A DNA stretch of 64,000 nt, taken from assembly GCA_963804595.1 (NCBI GenBank), contig CAWDQZ010000019.1, positions 1 to 64,000 of the forward strand. The letters are read 5' to 3'. Under the pieces are notes generated by a model, which worked only from the letters and a program-made list of their open reading frames with translations, was not told the DNA's origin and did no database searches. Of this stretch, positions 26,214 through 35,035 are shown piece after piece; the stretch's first letter is position 1, and the number at the start of each line of letters is the position of its first letter. A program made the position numbers and the translations under genes. This stretch comes from DASUPK01 sp963804595 (GTDB lineage Bacteria; Actinomycetota; Thermoleophilia; Solirubrobacterales; 70-9).

Positions 26214-27962
26214 ATGGGGCTAGTCGCAGCAGCGGGAGGATGGTCGGATCCTGAGCCTGGCCAGGCTCCGGACCGATTGAGCAACCGTAGACTCCGGTCG
26301 CGCAGACCGCAAGAGCTCCTCTCCGGCCCGGCCGCCGCCCGACCGATCGCACTGGCACAGGCGTATCTCGGTGCGGGCGCCGCACTGATCAGCGCCCTCG
26401 CGGCCGTCCTGCCCCATCCTGCGTACTTCAACGTCCCCGGGATCCTGGCCGTCGACGCCACGGCGTTGATCTGGTCGTTCTGGATGTTCCGCACCGCTGG
26501 GCGCATCCCCTTCTGGTTCCTCCGGGTGGGAGCGGCTCTGGGAACCGTCATGACCTCCTTCGCCGTCTACTTCAGCGGCGATGCAACGAGCGGCTACGCA
26601 CTCTTCTACGTCTGGGTGGGCCTATACGTCTTCTACTTCCCGATCAGCAAGCGCGACGCGGCGCTGAACGTTCTCTGGGCGGCTGTGAACTACGGGGTGG
26701 TCGTCGCGATCACTCCGATCGATCCGCCGGGTGGCACCAACGTGGTCGTCAGTCACATGGTGATCACGTTCGGCACGCTCGTCACCGCCGCGACGCTGCT
26801 GACCTACCTGCGCGGTCGGGTGGAGAAGCTGCTCAGTCGCCTGACCGACGCTGCGAGGACCGATCCGCTCACCGGGCTCCCGAACCGGGTGGCCTTCCAC
26901 GAGGTCCTCGAGAACGAACTCGAGCGCGCTCAACCCGACGGCCGGGCGGTCAGCGTCGTGGTCCTCGACCTCGATCGCTTCAAGCGGGTGAACGAGCGCC
27001 TTGGTCTGGGTGCCGGCGACAGGGCGCTGCGGGGCGTTTCGTCGCTCCTCGACGAGTACGCACGCCGAATCGACTTCGTCGCCAGGTCGGGAGGCGAGGA
27101 GTTCGCGATCGTCTGCCCCGAGACAACGCAGCATCAGGCCTTCCTGTTCGCCGAGGAGTTGCTCGACAAGCTTCGTGAGACCTCCGCCGCGCCCGGCATG
27201 CAGCTGACCGCTTCCGCCGGCGTGGCTGTGTTCCCGGACCACGGCAGCGATCTCGCGACCCTGACGGCCGCGGCGGACCGCGCCCTCCATGCGGCGAAGG
27301 CTCTTGGCCGAGATCGGGCGGTCATCTACAGCCCCGAGGTCACGAACGTCCTCGGTGCGGTCAGCGGCCGTCGCAATGTCGAGACCCAGGCGCACCTCGC
27401 GACCGTGCTCAGCCTGGCGGAGGCGCTCGACCAGCGCGACTCAGGGACCGCGAAGCACAGCCAGACCGTCGGTCATCTCTGCGAGCTGATGGCGCGCGAG
27501 CTCGGTTTCGACGACAACCGCGTCGAGCGGCTGCGGCTCGCGGGCATCCTTCACGACATCGGCAAGATCGGCGTTCCGGACTCGATCCTCTGCAAGCCGG
27601 GCCCGCTCAGCTCCGAGGAGATGGATCAGATGAGGCGCCACCCGGAGCTGGGCGCGCGGATGCTCTCCAGCAGCGAGCTCGATGACGTTCGCGGCTGGAT
27701 CCTCGCTCACCACGAGCGGCCTGACGGCACCGGCTATCCAAGGGGGCTAGGGTCGGACGAGATCTCGATCGAGGCTTCCATCCTCGCGGTCGGCGACGCC
27801 TACGAGGCGATGACGAGCGATCGGGTGTATCGGCCCGCACTCGGCAAGGAACGCGCGGAGGAAGAGCTCCTTCGCCATTCAGGGACTCAGTTCGCGCCGA
27901 AGGTGGTCCAGGCGTTCCTGCATGCGCTCGCTCGCGACACGGTCTCCGTCAGCTCGGGCTGA
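26214..27962 (+). CDS. Membrane-bound GGDEF plus HD-GYP c-di-GMP enzyme
   Basis: 582 residues. The N-terminal ~180 residues contain about six hydrophobic helices (for example LAQAYLGAGAALISALAAVL and VVVSHMVITFGTLVTAATLL). A GGDEF domain follows, beginning DAARTDPLTGLPNRVAF with VVVLDLDRFKRVNERLG and the active-site loop SGGEEF (about 292). A C-terminal HD-GYP phosphodiesterase domain has the HD pair in LAGILHDIGKIGVPDSIL (about 446) and GYP in HHERPDGTGYPRGL (about 505). SGGEEF is an accepted active variant, and there is no clear RxxD inhibitory site. The protein could thus make or degrade c-di-GMP according to a membrane signal. It stands alone; the next gene is convergent, 3 bp away. Confidence 0.9.
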   Translation: MGLVAAAGGWSDPEPGQAPDRLSNRRLRSRRPQELLSGPAAARPIALAQAYLGAGAALISALAAVLPHPAYFNVPGILAVDATALIWSFWMFRTAGRIPFWFLRVGAALGTVMTSFAVYFSGDATSGYALFYVWVGLYVFYFPISKRDAALNVLWAAVNYGVVVAITPIDPPGGTNVVVSHMVITFGTLVTAATLLTYLRGRVEKLLSRLTDAARTDPLTGLPNRVAFHEVLENELERAQPDGRAVSVVVLDLDRFKRVNERLGLGAGDRALRGVSSLLDEYARRIDFVARSGGEEFAIVCPETTQHQAFLFAEELLDKLRETSAAPGMQLTASAGVAVFPDHGSDLATLTAAADRALHAAKALGRDRAVIYSPEVTNVLGAVSGRRNVETQAHLATVLSLAEALDQRDSGTAKHSQTVGHLCELMARELGFDDNRVERLRLAGILHDIGKIGVPDSILCKPGPLSSEEMDQMRRHPELGARMLSSSELDDVRGWILAHHERPDGTGYPRGLGSDEISIEASILAVGDAYEAMTSDRVYRPALGKERAEEELLRHSGTQFAPKVVQAFLHALARDTVSVSSG

Positions 27963-27965
27963 CCC

Positions 27966-30024
27966 TCAGCTGTATTCGATCCGGGCGGCGCGGGTGAGCC
28001 ATCTGGGCGACCACCAGGCCGATTTCCCGAGCAGGCCCAGGATCGCGGGGAAGAGGAAGGTGCGGACGATGAAGGCGTCCACCAGGACGGCAACCGCTGC
28101 GCCGACAGCCACCTCCTTCACGTAGACGAGCTCGGAGAAAGCGAACGCGCCCATTGCGACTGCGAAGAGCAGCGCGGCGGCGGTGATCACCCTCCCGCTG
28201 GCGGCGACGCCCTCCGCGATCGCGCCCTCCTCCGTCTCGTGGTGGCCACGCGCCTCGCCGATTCGCTGGAGGAGGAAGACGCCGTAGTCGGTCGAGAGCC
28301 CAAAGGCGACCGCGAACAGCAGGATCGGCATCGAGGTGTCCAGGGCTCCCTGGCTGGTGTAGCCCAGCAGGCCCTCGAGCCGCCCGTCCTGGAAGACGAA
28401 GACGAGCACGCCGAACGCGACGCAGACGGTGAGCGTGTTCATGGCGAGCGCGATCACCGGCAGCACGGCCGATCCCGTCAACACCAGGAGCAGGAGGGCG
28501 GTCGAGAGCACGATGAATCCGAGCGCCCAGGGGAGGTGTGCCCCGAGGCTCTGACGCTGATCCACCAGCTCCGCCGGAGATCCGGCGATCAGGGCGCTGT
28601 GAGCCCAGGTCTGCGAGCGCGCCTGCCGCACGGTGTCGAGCGCCGCGTCCGAGAACGGGTCGACCCCCAGCGGGGCGTCGACCCTGTAGATCCCGTTCGG
28701 GAGCCGAACGGGCCCCTGGGTGGCGGTCACCGTCGACTGGCCTCTCAGATTCGACAAGGCGGCGTCAGCCACGGCTGCGTTCGATGCGACGACGACGATC
28801 CGGTCGGCGGGATCTGCGGCGAAGTGCTCGTCGATGGCATCGTCGACCTGCCGTGCGCTTGCGTCCTCGGGCAGGATCTTGGCGTTCGCCTGGGTGAGCT
28901 CGACGCGCAGGAAGGGCAGGCCGGCGGCAACCATGACGGCGATCGCGCAGATCGCCACGCTGACGGGGTGGGTGAGCACGAAGCGCGCGATGCCGAACCA
29001 GCGGCGTTCGCTCGGCACGCCCTGGAACGCGACGGGTGCGAGCGAATTGACCCGATGGCCGAGGATGGCGAGCAGGGCCGGCAGAAACAGAAGGCAGACC
29101 GCCGCGGAGGAGAGTGCGACCAGTGCGCCCCCGATGCCGATCGAGTAGAGGAAGCGCTGCGGGAAGATGCAGAGCGCGATCAGAGAGACGGCGACGGTCA
29201 TGCCGCTGAAGACGACCATGCGGCCGATCGCCGCGGTGGTCGCCACGAGCGAGGCCTCGACCGCATCGCTGCGTTCCAGCTCCTCCCTGAAGCGGGTGAC
29301 CAAGAAGAGGCTGTAGTCGATCGCCAGCCCGAGGCCCAGGCCGGTGACGATGTTGATCGCGAAGGTGTCGATGTCGACGACGGTGGTGAGGGCGTTGAGC
29401 AGCAGAAGCGTCGTCAGGATCGAGAGCGCCGCCGACCAGCACCGGGAGCAGGGCCGCGACGAGCCCCCGGAAGACGAGGAAGGAGAGGAGCAGGAGGAGC
29501 GGCAGGGCATAGAGCTCGATCCGCTGCAGGTCGTCCTGCGTGGTCTTGGTGAGCTCATCCACCGTGACCGCGGCGCCGCCGACCACGATCTCGGGATCAT
29601 TCGAGAAGCGCCCCTTCACCTCGGTCCCGACCTTGGAGATGTCCGTGATGTCCGCCGAGATGAAGCCGAGGACGAGCGCCATCCGCCGATCGACCGAGAC
29701 CAGACCAGGCTCGGTCTCCGGTGTGACCACCCGCTGAATGCCGTGGACGCTTCGCAGCTCCTCAGCCGCCAGACTGGCGGCCGGCAATGGGTCGCCGCTG
29801 CTCGGCCGGACCAGCAGCTCGACCTCGGGAATGGGGCGCTCTCCAGTGGCGTCCCGCAGGTCCTCGTATGCGCGTGAGCTGTCTGAGTTCGGGTCCTGGA
29901 AGCCGAACGGCTTCACGTTGTCGTAGACGGTTCTGCCGCCGAGCGCAGCGACGATCGCGACGACCACCGCCGCGGACGCCAGCATTTTCTTCCTGCGGTA
30001 CGCGAACTGCCCCAGATTCCCCAC
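27966..30024 (-). CDS. MMPL/RND-family transporter, one frameshift near 29430
   Basis: Large proton-driven exporter, joined length about 685 residues with twelve helices. Helix 1 follows YRRKKMLASAAVVVAIVAAL; an extracytoplasmic loop holds PIPEVELLVRPSSGDP. The MMPL core has TGLGLGLAIDYSLFLVTRFREEL (proton-relay Asp-Tyr in TM4) and, in the second half, VAFGLSTDYGVFLLQRI (matching Asp-Tyr in TM10). Both halves are well conserved. The frame changes within LPVLVGGALxxL near 29430, at a GGCGGCGC run, consistent with an indel. MMPL proteins in actinobacteria usually export lipids. It is divergent from the CoA operon, sharing its 143-bp regulatory region. Confidence 0.87.
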
Positions 30025-30099
30025 TGTGGCGGCGATCCTATGCCCGTGTCCGGCTACGGCGCTTGCTCAAAAACCGTCGACTGATGGGAAGAACGGAAC

Positions 30100-30120
30100 A
30101 GTAGGCAGTAGGTAGTAGGA
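30100..30120. promoter_or_regulatory. Three tandem AGTAGGN heptamers upstream of the CoA operon
   Basis: AGTAGGC, AGTAGGT and AGTAGGA lie head to tail with exact 7-bp spacing, 48-68 bp upstream of the enoyl-CoA hydratase start. The same heptamer occurs in two tandem plus one inverted copies at 24458-24480, upstream of an acyl-CoA dehydrogenase. A shared regulator is inferred. Confidence 0.6.
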
Positions 30121-30139
30121 CGTAGCACTTCCCATTTGG

Positions 30140-30156
30140 GCCTAGATCCACTAGGC
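30140..30156. promoter_or_regulatory. 6-bp dyad just upstream of the CoA operon start
   Basis: GCCTAG-ATCCA-CTAGGC, perfect 6-bp arms with a 5-bp centre, ends 11 bp before ATG 30168. CCCATTTGGG, another dyad, overlaps its first base at 30131-30140. Either could be an operator or could fold over the ribosome-binding region. Confidence 0.4.
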
Positions 30157-30167
30157 TCAGCGCTCCG

Positions 30168-30947
30168 ATGGCCGAGGAGCTTCTCTACGACGTCAAGGAT
30201 GGGGTGGCGACGGTCACCCTGAACCGGCCCGACCAGCGCAACGCCCTCAACGCGGAGCTGCTCGGCGCCCTGGTGGAGGCGATGAAGCGGGTTCGCGACG
30301 ATGACGAGGTCCGTGCAGTCGTCCTCACCGGCGCCGGCGAGAAGGTCTTCTGCGCCGGCGCGGACCTCGGCGGCTTCGCGGCGGACGTCCCTCTCGTCGA
30401 CAAGCACTTCGCCTCGGACCTCTTCCTCGAGTACTTCCGGCTGATGCCGAGGCTGGGGAAGCCCTCGCTCTGCGCCGCCAACGGCCACGTGCTCGCCGGT
30501 GGCATGGGCCTCGCCCTGTCGTGCGACTTGCTGATCGCGAAGGAGGGGGCGCGCTTCGGAACTCCCGAGATCAACGTGGGCGCCTTCCCCTACATGATCA
30601 TGTCGATCATCTACCGCAACGTTCCGCGGAAGAAGGTCAACGAGATGATGCTGCTCGGCGAGCAGATCTCCGCGGAGGAGGCGGTGGAGTACGGGATCGC
30701 CAACAAGGTCGTCCCGCCGGATCAATTCCACGATGCCGTACGGGACTGGGCCACCAAGCTCGCTTCGAAGAGCCCGGTCCTGATGCGTCTCGGCCACGAT
30801 GCGATGTACCGCCAGCAGGATATGGCGCTCGACGACGCGCTCGAGTACCTGCGCTCACAGCTCTCGCTCACCTTCTCGACCGAGGACATCAAAGAGGGCG
30901 TCTCCGCCTTCTTCGAGAAGCGCGAGCCCGAATGGAAGGGGCACTGA
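30168..30947 (+). CDS. Enoyl-CoA hydratase/isomerase (crotonase family)
   Basis: 259 residues. Hydrates or isomerises an enoyl-CoA. Crotonase motifs: VTLNRPDQRNALNAELLGAL, VFCAGADLGGF (CoA-binding and oxyanion hole), LCAANGHVLAGGMGLALSCDLLIA (second oxyanion loop) and FGTPEINVGAFPYM with the catalytic-position Glu. C-terminal helices are complete. First gene of an operon in which every junction to the MerR gene is a TGATG or ATGA overlap; here TGA and the next ATG share a base at 30947. The upstream region holds the heptamer array. Substrate is not determinable, but its partners suggest carboxylated or branched CoA esters. Confidence 0.92.
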   Translation: MAEELLYDVKDGVATVTLNRPDQRNALNAELLGALVEAMKRVRDDDEVRAVVLTGAGEKVFCAGADLGGFAADVPLVDKHFASDLFLEYFRLMPRLGKPSLCAANGHVLAGGMGLALSCDLLIAKEGARFGTPEINVGAFPYMIMSIIYRNVPRKKVNEMMLLGEQISAEEAVEYGIANKVVPPDQFHDAVRDWATKLASKSPVLMRLGHDAMYRQQDMALDDALEYLRSQLSLTFSTEDIKEGVSAFFEKREPEWKGH

Positions 30948-32572
30948 TGGCCGCAACTGACGAGACCAAGCACACCGGCGAGGCCAAGGAGGCTCCCGAG
31001 AAGGTCGAGGGCGGCGAGGCCACCGGAATGAAGGGGCTCACCGAGGACGTGCATGAGCGCCGCGAGGTTGCGAAGCGCGGCGGTGGCGAGGAGAAGATCG
31101 CGCTCCAGCACGAGCGCGGCAAGCTGACGGCACGCGAGCGAATCGACCTGCTCTGCGACCCAGGGAGCTTCGTCGAGATGGGAATCCACGGCCGGCCCCA
31201 CTTCTCCCAGCGGAACATGGAGGGCAAGGAGGCGCCTGCCGACGGGGTGATCACCGGCTGGGGCGACGTCGACGGTCGCCGCTGCTGCATCGCCGCCTAC
31301 GACTTCACCGTGATGGCCGGCTCGATGGGGATGACCGGGGAGCTCAAGGTCGCCCGTCTCCGCGAGATGGCGCTCACCAAGCGGATGCCGTTCATCTGGC
31401 TGCTCGACTCGGCTGGCGCCCGGATCCAGGAGGCAGCCGGATCCCTGTTCGCCGGCTCTGGACACCTCTTCCAGGAGGAGGTCGTCATGTCCGGCGTGAT
31501 CCCGATGGTCGCCGCGATGCTCGGCCCGTGCGCCGCGGGCACCGCCTACATCCCGGCGCTCTCCGACTTCGTCCCGATGGTGGTCGGGCATGGCGCGATG
31601 GCGCTTGCGGGCCCGCACCTGACCAAGGCGGTCACCGGCGAGGACATCTCGATGGAGGACCTCGGCGGCGCAAAGGTCCACTGCCGCAAGTCCGGCGTCG
31701 GGGACCTCGAGGTGAAGGACGACCGCGAGTGCATCCAGGTCGTCAAGGACTACCTCTCCTTCTTCCCGCCCAACTGCGAGCAGCGTCCGCCGGTGCGCGA
31801 GACCGTGGACCCGGAGGACCGCATGTCGGAGAAGCTCCTCGACATCGTCCCGGAGTCACCGCGGCACCCCTACGACATGTACGACGTGATTCGGGAGATC
31901 GTCGACGACGGCGAGATCTTCGACATCAAGCCGAAGTTCGCCAAGACGATCATCACCTGCCTCGCCCGCTTCGGCGGGCAGCCCGTCGGCATCGTCGCCA
32001 ACCAGCCGAAGCAGCTCGGCGGCATCCTCGAGAACGACTCGGCCGACAAGGCCGCCCGCTTCATCAACCTCTGCGACGCCTTCAACATCCCGCTCGTCTT
32101 CCTGCAGGACGTGCCCGGCTTCATGGTCGGCTCGAAGGTCGAGCACGCTGGGATCATCCGCCACGGCGCCAAGATGCTCTACGCCGTCTCCCGGGCGACG
32201 GTGCCGAAGGTGACCGTCGTCGTCCGCAAGGCCTACGGCGCCGGCTACTACGTGATGAACGGGAAGGCGTACGAGCCGGACCTGATCGTCGCCTGGCCCT
32301 CGGCCGAGATCTCGGTGATGGGAGCTGAAGGCGCGGTCAACATCATCGGCCGCTCGGCGATCGAGGCCTCCGACGACCCGGAGGCGACTCGGGAGCAGAT
32401 GCTGGAGGCGGTCCGCATGCAGATCGACCCCTACATCGCCGCCGGCAACGCGATGATCGACGACATCATCGACCCGCGCGAGACGCGGCCGACGATCATC
32501 CGCGGACTTCGGATGGCCGCCGACAAGCGAGTCGAGCGGCCCTGGAAGAAGCACGGGGTGATGCCCGTATGA
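30947..32572 (+). CDS. Acyl-CoA carboxylase carboxyltransferase (beta) subunit, PCC/MCC type
   Basis: 541-residue biotin-dependent carboxyltransferase moving CO2 from carboxybiotin to an acyl-CoA. Motifs: KLTARERIDLLCDPGSFVEMG, the N-domain GSMGMTGELKVARLREMAL, LLDSAGARIQEAAGSLFAGSG, and the C-domain LVFLQDVPGFMVGSKVEHAG and RKAYGAGYYVMNGKAYEPDL. The oxyanion glycine pairs appear intact. A 36-residue acidic/Lys-rich extension precedes the family start. No biotin carboxylase/BCCP (alpha) gene is present in the window, so it must use one encoded elsewhere. Whether the acceptor is propionyl-, methylcrotonyl- or another acyl-CoA cannot be told. It is translationally coupled to both neighbours. 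Confidence 0.92.
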   Translation: MAATDETKHTGEAKEAPEKVEGGEATGMKGLTEDVHERREVAKRGGGEEKIALQHERGKLTARERIDLLCDPGSFVEMGIHGRPHFSQRNMEGKEAPADGVITGWGDVDGRRCCIAAYDFTVMAGSMGMTGELKVARLREMALTKRMPFIWLLDSAGARIQEAAGSLFAGSGHLFQEEVVMSGVIPMVAAMLGPCAAGTAYIPALSDFVPMVVGHGAMALAGPHLTKAVTGEDISMEDLGGAKVHCRKSGVGDLEVKDDRECIQVVKDYLSFFPPNCEQRPPVRETVDPEDRMSEKLLDIVPESPRHPYDMYDVIREIVDDGEIFDIKPKFAKTIITCLARFGGQPVGIVANQPKQLGGILENDSADKAARFINLCDAFNIPLVFLQDVPGFMVGSKVEHAGIIRHGAKMLYAVSRATVPKVTVVVRKAYGAGYYVMNGKAYEPDLIVAWPSAEISVMGAEGAVNIIGRSAIEASDDPEATREQMLEAVRMQIDPYIAAGNAMIDDIIDPRETRPTIIRGLRMAADKRVERPWKKHGVMPV

Positions 32573-32868
32573 GCGCTCGGGAGAAGGTGGCCGTGGCGAA
32601 CGAGAACCCGGCGTACGCCGGAGTGCTCGCCTTCGACGGCGAGGTCTTCGAGATCCTCGGCTTCGCCGACACCACCTCGTACCGGATGCCGATCGAGGTG
32701 ATCGACGAGGTCATTCTCGACGACGACATGTTCTCGGTGCTCAGCAACCCCGAGAAGGGTGACTCCTACGGCATTCAGCAGCCGGTCAAGCCGAGCGACG
32801 ATGAGAGGGTGGCCCTGCAGCAGCTCGCGGATGCCGTCCAGGGCGCGATCGACGGTAGGCGGATCTGA
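32569..32868 (+). CDS. 99-residue protein of unknown function in the CoA operon, possibly PH-like
   Basis: Starts with ATGA overlapping the carboxyltransferase stop and ends in a TGATG overlap with the BKACE gene, so it is certainly a real gene. The sequence has a short beta-rich core (YAGVLAFDGEVFEILGF, then SYRMPIEVIDEVILDDDMFSVL) and a C-terminal helix (DERVALQQLADAVQGAI). This arrangement of strands plus one terminal helix resembles bacterial PH-like domains. No Cys, no membrane segment, strongly acidic. It may be a small accessory (epsilon-like) subunit of the carboxylase; that is inference from position. Confidence 0.75.
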   Translation: MSAREKVAVANENPAYAGVLAFDGEVFEILGFADTTSYRMPIEVIDEVILDDDMFSVLSNPEKGDSYGIQQPVKPSDDERVALQQLADAVQGAIDGRRI

Positions 32869-33797
32869 TGAGCCGCTTCGAGGACCCGGTGATCATCAGC
32901 AACTCGATCTCGGGAGCGATCGCGAACCGCGACCAGTGCCCCGCGATCCCGTACACGCCCGAGGAGTACGCCGCCGAAACACGCCGCGCGGTCGACGAGG
33001 GCGCATCCCAGGTCCACATCCATGCCCGCTCGCCGGACGGCACTCCCTCGTACGAGATCGAGGACTTTCAGGCGATCACCGAGGCCATCAGGGCCGAGGT
33101 GGACGACGTGATCATCAACTACTCGACCGGGGCGATCGGTGTCCCGATCGAGAAGCGGCTCGAGTACCTGCGCGCGCTCCGGCCCGATGTCGCGGCTCTG
33201 AACATGAGCTCGATGAACTACGCCAAGTACTCGAAGCGCCGCAAGGACTTCGTCTTCAAGGCCGTGTTCGAGAACAGCTTCGACACGATCACCGCGTTCC
33301 TCAGCGAGATGAACGAGCTTGGGATCCAGCCCGAGCACGAGTGCTTCGACGCCGGGCACGTCGCGAACCTCGACCCGTATCTCGACATGGGGCTGCTCGA
33401 GCCGCCATTGCAGATCTCCCTGGTGATGGGCGTGAACGGCGGGATCAGGCCGAACGCTCGCAACGTCGCCTTTATGTCGGAGCAGATCCCGGGCGGGCCC
33501 GAGGGCCCCAACAACTGGCAGGTGATCGGTGTGTCGCGCGATCAGTGGAAGCTCCTCGCGGCCGCGCTCAATCTCGGTGGCAACGTCCGCGCCGGCCTCG
33601 AGGACAACCTCTATCTGCCGAACGGCGAGATGGCGAAGTCGAACGGCGAGCTGATCGCCAAGGCCCGCCAGATGGCGGAAGATGTCGGCCGGCGCGCCGC
33701 AACGGTCGCAGAGGCGCGCGAGCTGCTCGGCGTGCCGAGGCGGGAGGAGTTGGTGCGAGCCGCCAGCGGACGCGAAGCGGAGCAGGCAGGCGATTGA
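32868..33797 (+). CDS. Beta-keto acid cleavage enzyme (BKACE, DUF849 family)
   Basis: 309 residues. BKACE enzymes condense a beta-keto acid with acetyl-CoA and cleave it to acetoacetate plus a new acyl-CoA, using a divalent metal. Visible motifs: SNSISGAI at the N-terminus, QVHIHARSPDGTPSYE (metal-binding His-x-His at about 45-47 and substrate Arg), VIINYSTGAIG, HECFDAGHVAN, and GGNVRAGLEDNLYLPNGEMA near 241-260 with the conserved Arg/Glu. The combination with a carboxyltransferase and CoA transferase fits a pathway that makes or consumes beta-keto acids. The founding member acts on 3-keto-5-aminohexanoate, but specificity varies widely across the family. Confidence 0.9.
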   Translation: MSRFEDPVIISNSISGAIANRDQCPAIPYTPEEYAAETRRAVDEGASQVHIHARSPDGTPSYEIEDFQAITEAIRAEVDDVIINYSTGAIGVPIEKRLEYLRALRPDVAALNMSSMNYAKYSKRRKDFVFKAVFENSFDTITAFLSEMNELGIQPEHECFDAGHVANLDPYLDMGLLEPPLQISLVMGVNGGIRPNARNVAFMSEQIPGGPEGPNNWQVIGVSRDQWKLLAAALNLGGNVRAGLEDNLYLPNGEMAKSNGELIAKARQMAEDVGRRAATVAEARELLGVPRREELVRAASGREAEQAGD

Positions 33798-35035
33798 TGA
33801 TGAGCCGGCCGCTCGAAGACGTCCGCATCCTCGATCTCACGCGGCTGCTCCCGGGCGGCTTCTGCACCCTGCTGCTCGCCGACCTCGGCGCCGACGTGAT
33901 CAAGGTCGAGGACACCGGCCAGGGCGACTATGTGCGCTGGGCGCCGCCGTACTACGGCTCCGAGGAGCACACACCGCTCGGCACCCGCTCGGCTATCTAC
34001 CTCTCGCTCAACCGCAACAAGCGGTCGATCCGCCTGGATCTGAAGCAAGAGGGAGGCCGGCAGGCGCTGATCAAGCTGGCCGAGGGCGCGGACGCGCTGG
34101 TCGAGAGCTTTCGGCCCGGGGTTCTCGACAAGCTGAGGGTCGGCTACGACGTCCTCCGCCAGGCGAACCCGGCGCTCGTCTACTGCCCGATCACCGGCTA
34201 CGGCCAGGACGGTCCCAACCGCGACCGCGCGGGGCACGACCAGAACTACCTCGGGCTGAACGGCATCCTGGGCCTCACGGGGGCGGCCGGCGGACCGCCG
34301 ATCCAGTCGGGTGCCCAGATCGCGGACCTCGGTGGCGGAGCGCTGATGGCGGCGATCGGGATACTCGCCGGCCTCCAGGAGGCTCGGCGGAGCGGCGAGG
34401 GGCAGATGGTCGACATCTCGATGACCGACGGCTCGCTCGCCTGGCTGGCGATGGAGGCGGGCCGTTATTTCGGCTCAGGAGAGGTGCCCGAGCGGGGCGA
34501 CATCATGCTCTCCGGCGGAATCATCTGTTACCGGCCGTACGAGGCCGCCGACGGGTGGGTGACCTGCGGCGCGCTCGAGCCGAAGTTCTGGAGCCGTTTC
34601 TGCGACGCCGTCGGCCGTCAGGACCTGATCGAGCACCAGTTCGCGAAGCCCGGCTCGGATCCGCATCGCGAGGTCGAGGGGATCTTCAGGACCAAGACCC
34701 GCGATCAATGGAAGGCGTTCAACGACGAGCACGACGCGATGATCGAGCCGATCCTCGAGCTCGACGAGGCCCTCGAATCCGAGCTGGTCCGCGAGCGCGA
34801 GATGGTGATCTCCTACGAGCAGCCGGAGTTCGGCGAGGTCAGGCAACTCGGCTTCCCTATCAAGCTCTCGCGGACGCCGGCGAGCGTCGAGCGCCCGGCG
34901 CCCGCTCTCGGGGAGCACACGGCCGAGGTGCTGAAGGAGGCCGGCTATTCCGAGGAGGACATCTCGGCGCTCGAGGGGTCGGGCGCCGCGAGGGGACAGG
35001 ACTCGGCCACCAAGCAGGAGCAGTTCCTGGCATGA
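33797..35035 (+). CDS. Class III CoA transferase / alpha-methylacyl-CoA racemase-like (CaiB/BaiF)
   Basis: 412 residues. N-terminal MMSRPLEDVRILDLTRLLPGGFCTLLLADLGADVIKVED is the family start, and NKRSIRLDLKQEGGR follows. AGHDQNYLGLNGILGLTG matches the GHDxNY block of alpha-methylacyl-CoA racemases, whose His acts as a base. QIADLGGGALMA carries the Asp that is the other acid/base in racemases (or the acyl carrier in transferases). The GHDxNY form favours racemase, an enzyme that epimerises 2-methyl-branched acyl-CoAs before beta-oxidation. The start ATG 33797 overlaps the BKACE stop; ATG 33800 is alternative. The stop overlaps the MerR start. Confidence 0.88.
   Translation: MMSRPLEDVRILDLTRLLPGGFCTLLLADLGADVIKVEDTGQGDYVRWAPPYYGSEEHTPLGTRSAIYLSLNRNKRSIRLDLKQEGGRQALIKLAEGADALVESFRPGVLDKLRVGYDVLRQANPALVYCPITGYGQDGPNRDRAGHDQNYLGLNGILGLTGAAGGPPIQSGAQIADLGGGALMAAIGILAGLQEARRSGEGQMVDISMTDGSLAWLAMEAGRYFGSGEVPERGDIMLSGGIICYRPYEAADGWVTCGALEPKFWSRFCDAVGRQDLIEHQFAKPGSDPHREVEGIFRTKTRDQWKAFNDEHDAMIEPILELDEALESELVREREMVISYEQPEFGEVRQLGFPIKLSRTPASVERPAPALGEHTAEVLKEAGYSEEDISALEGSGAARGQDSATKQEQFLA

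Noticed and set aside
30722..31681. Minus-strand open frame of 319 codons inside the carboxyltransferase gene
   Set aside because: His/Asp/Arg-rich shadow with no motif, opposite a well-conserved gene.
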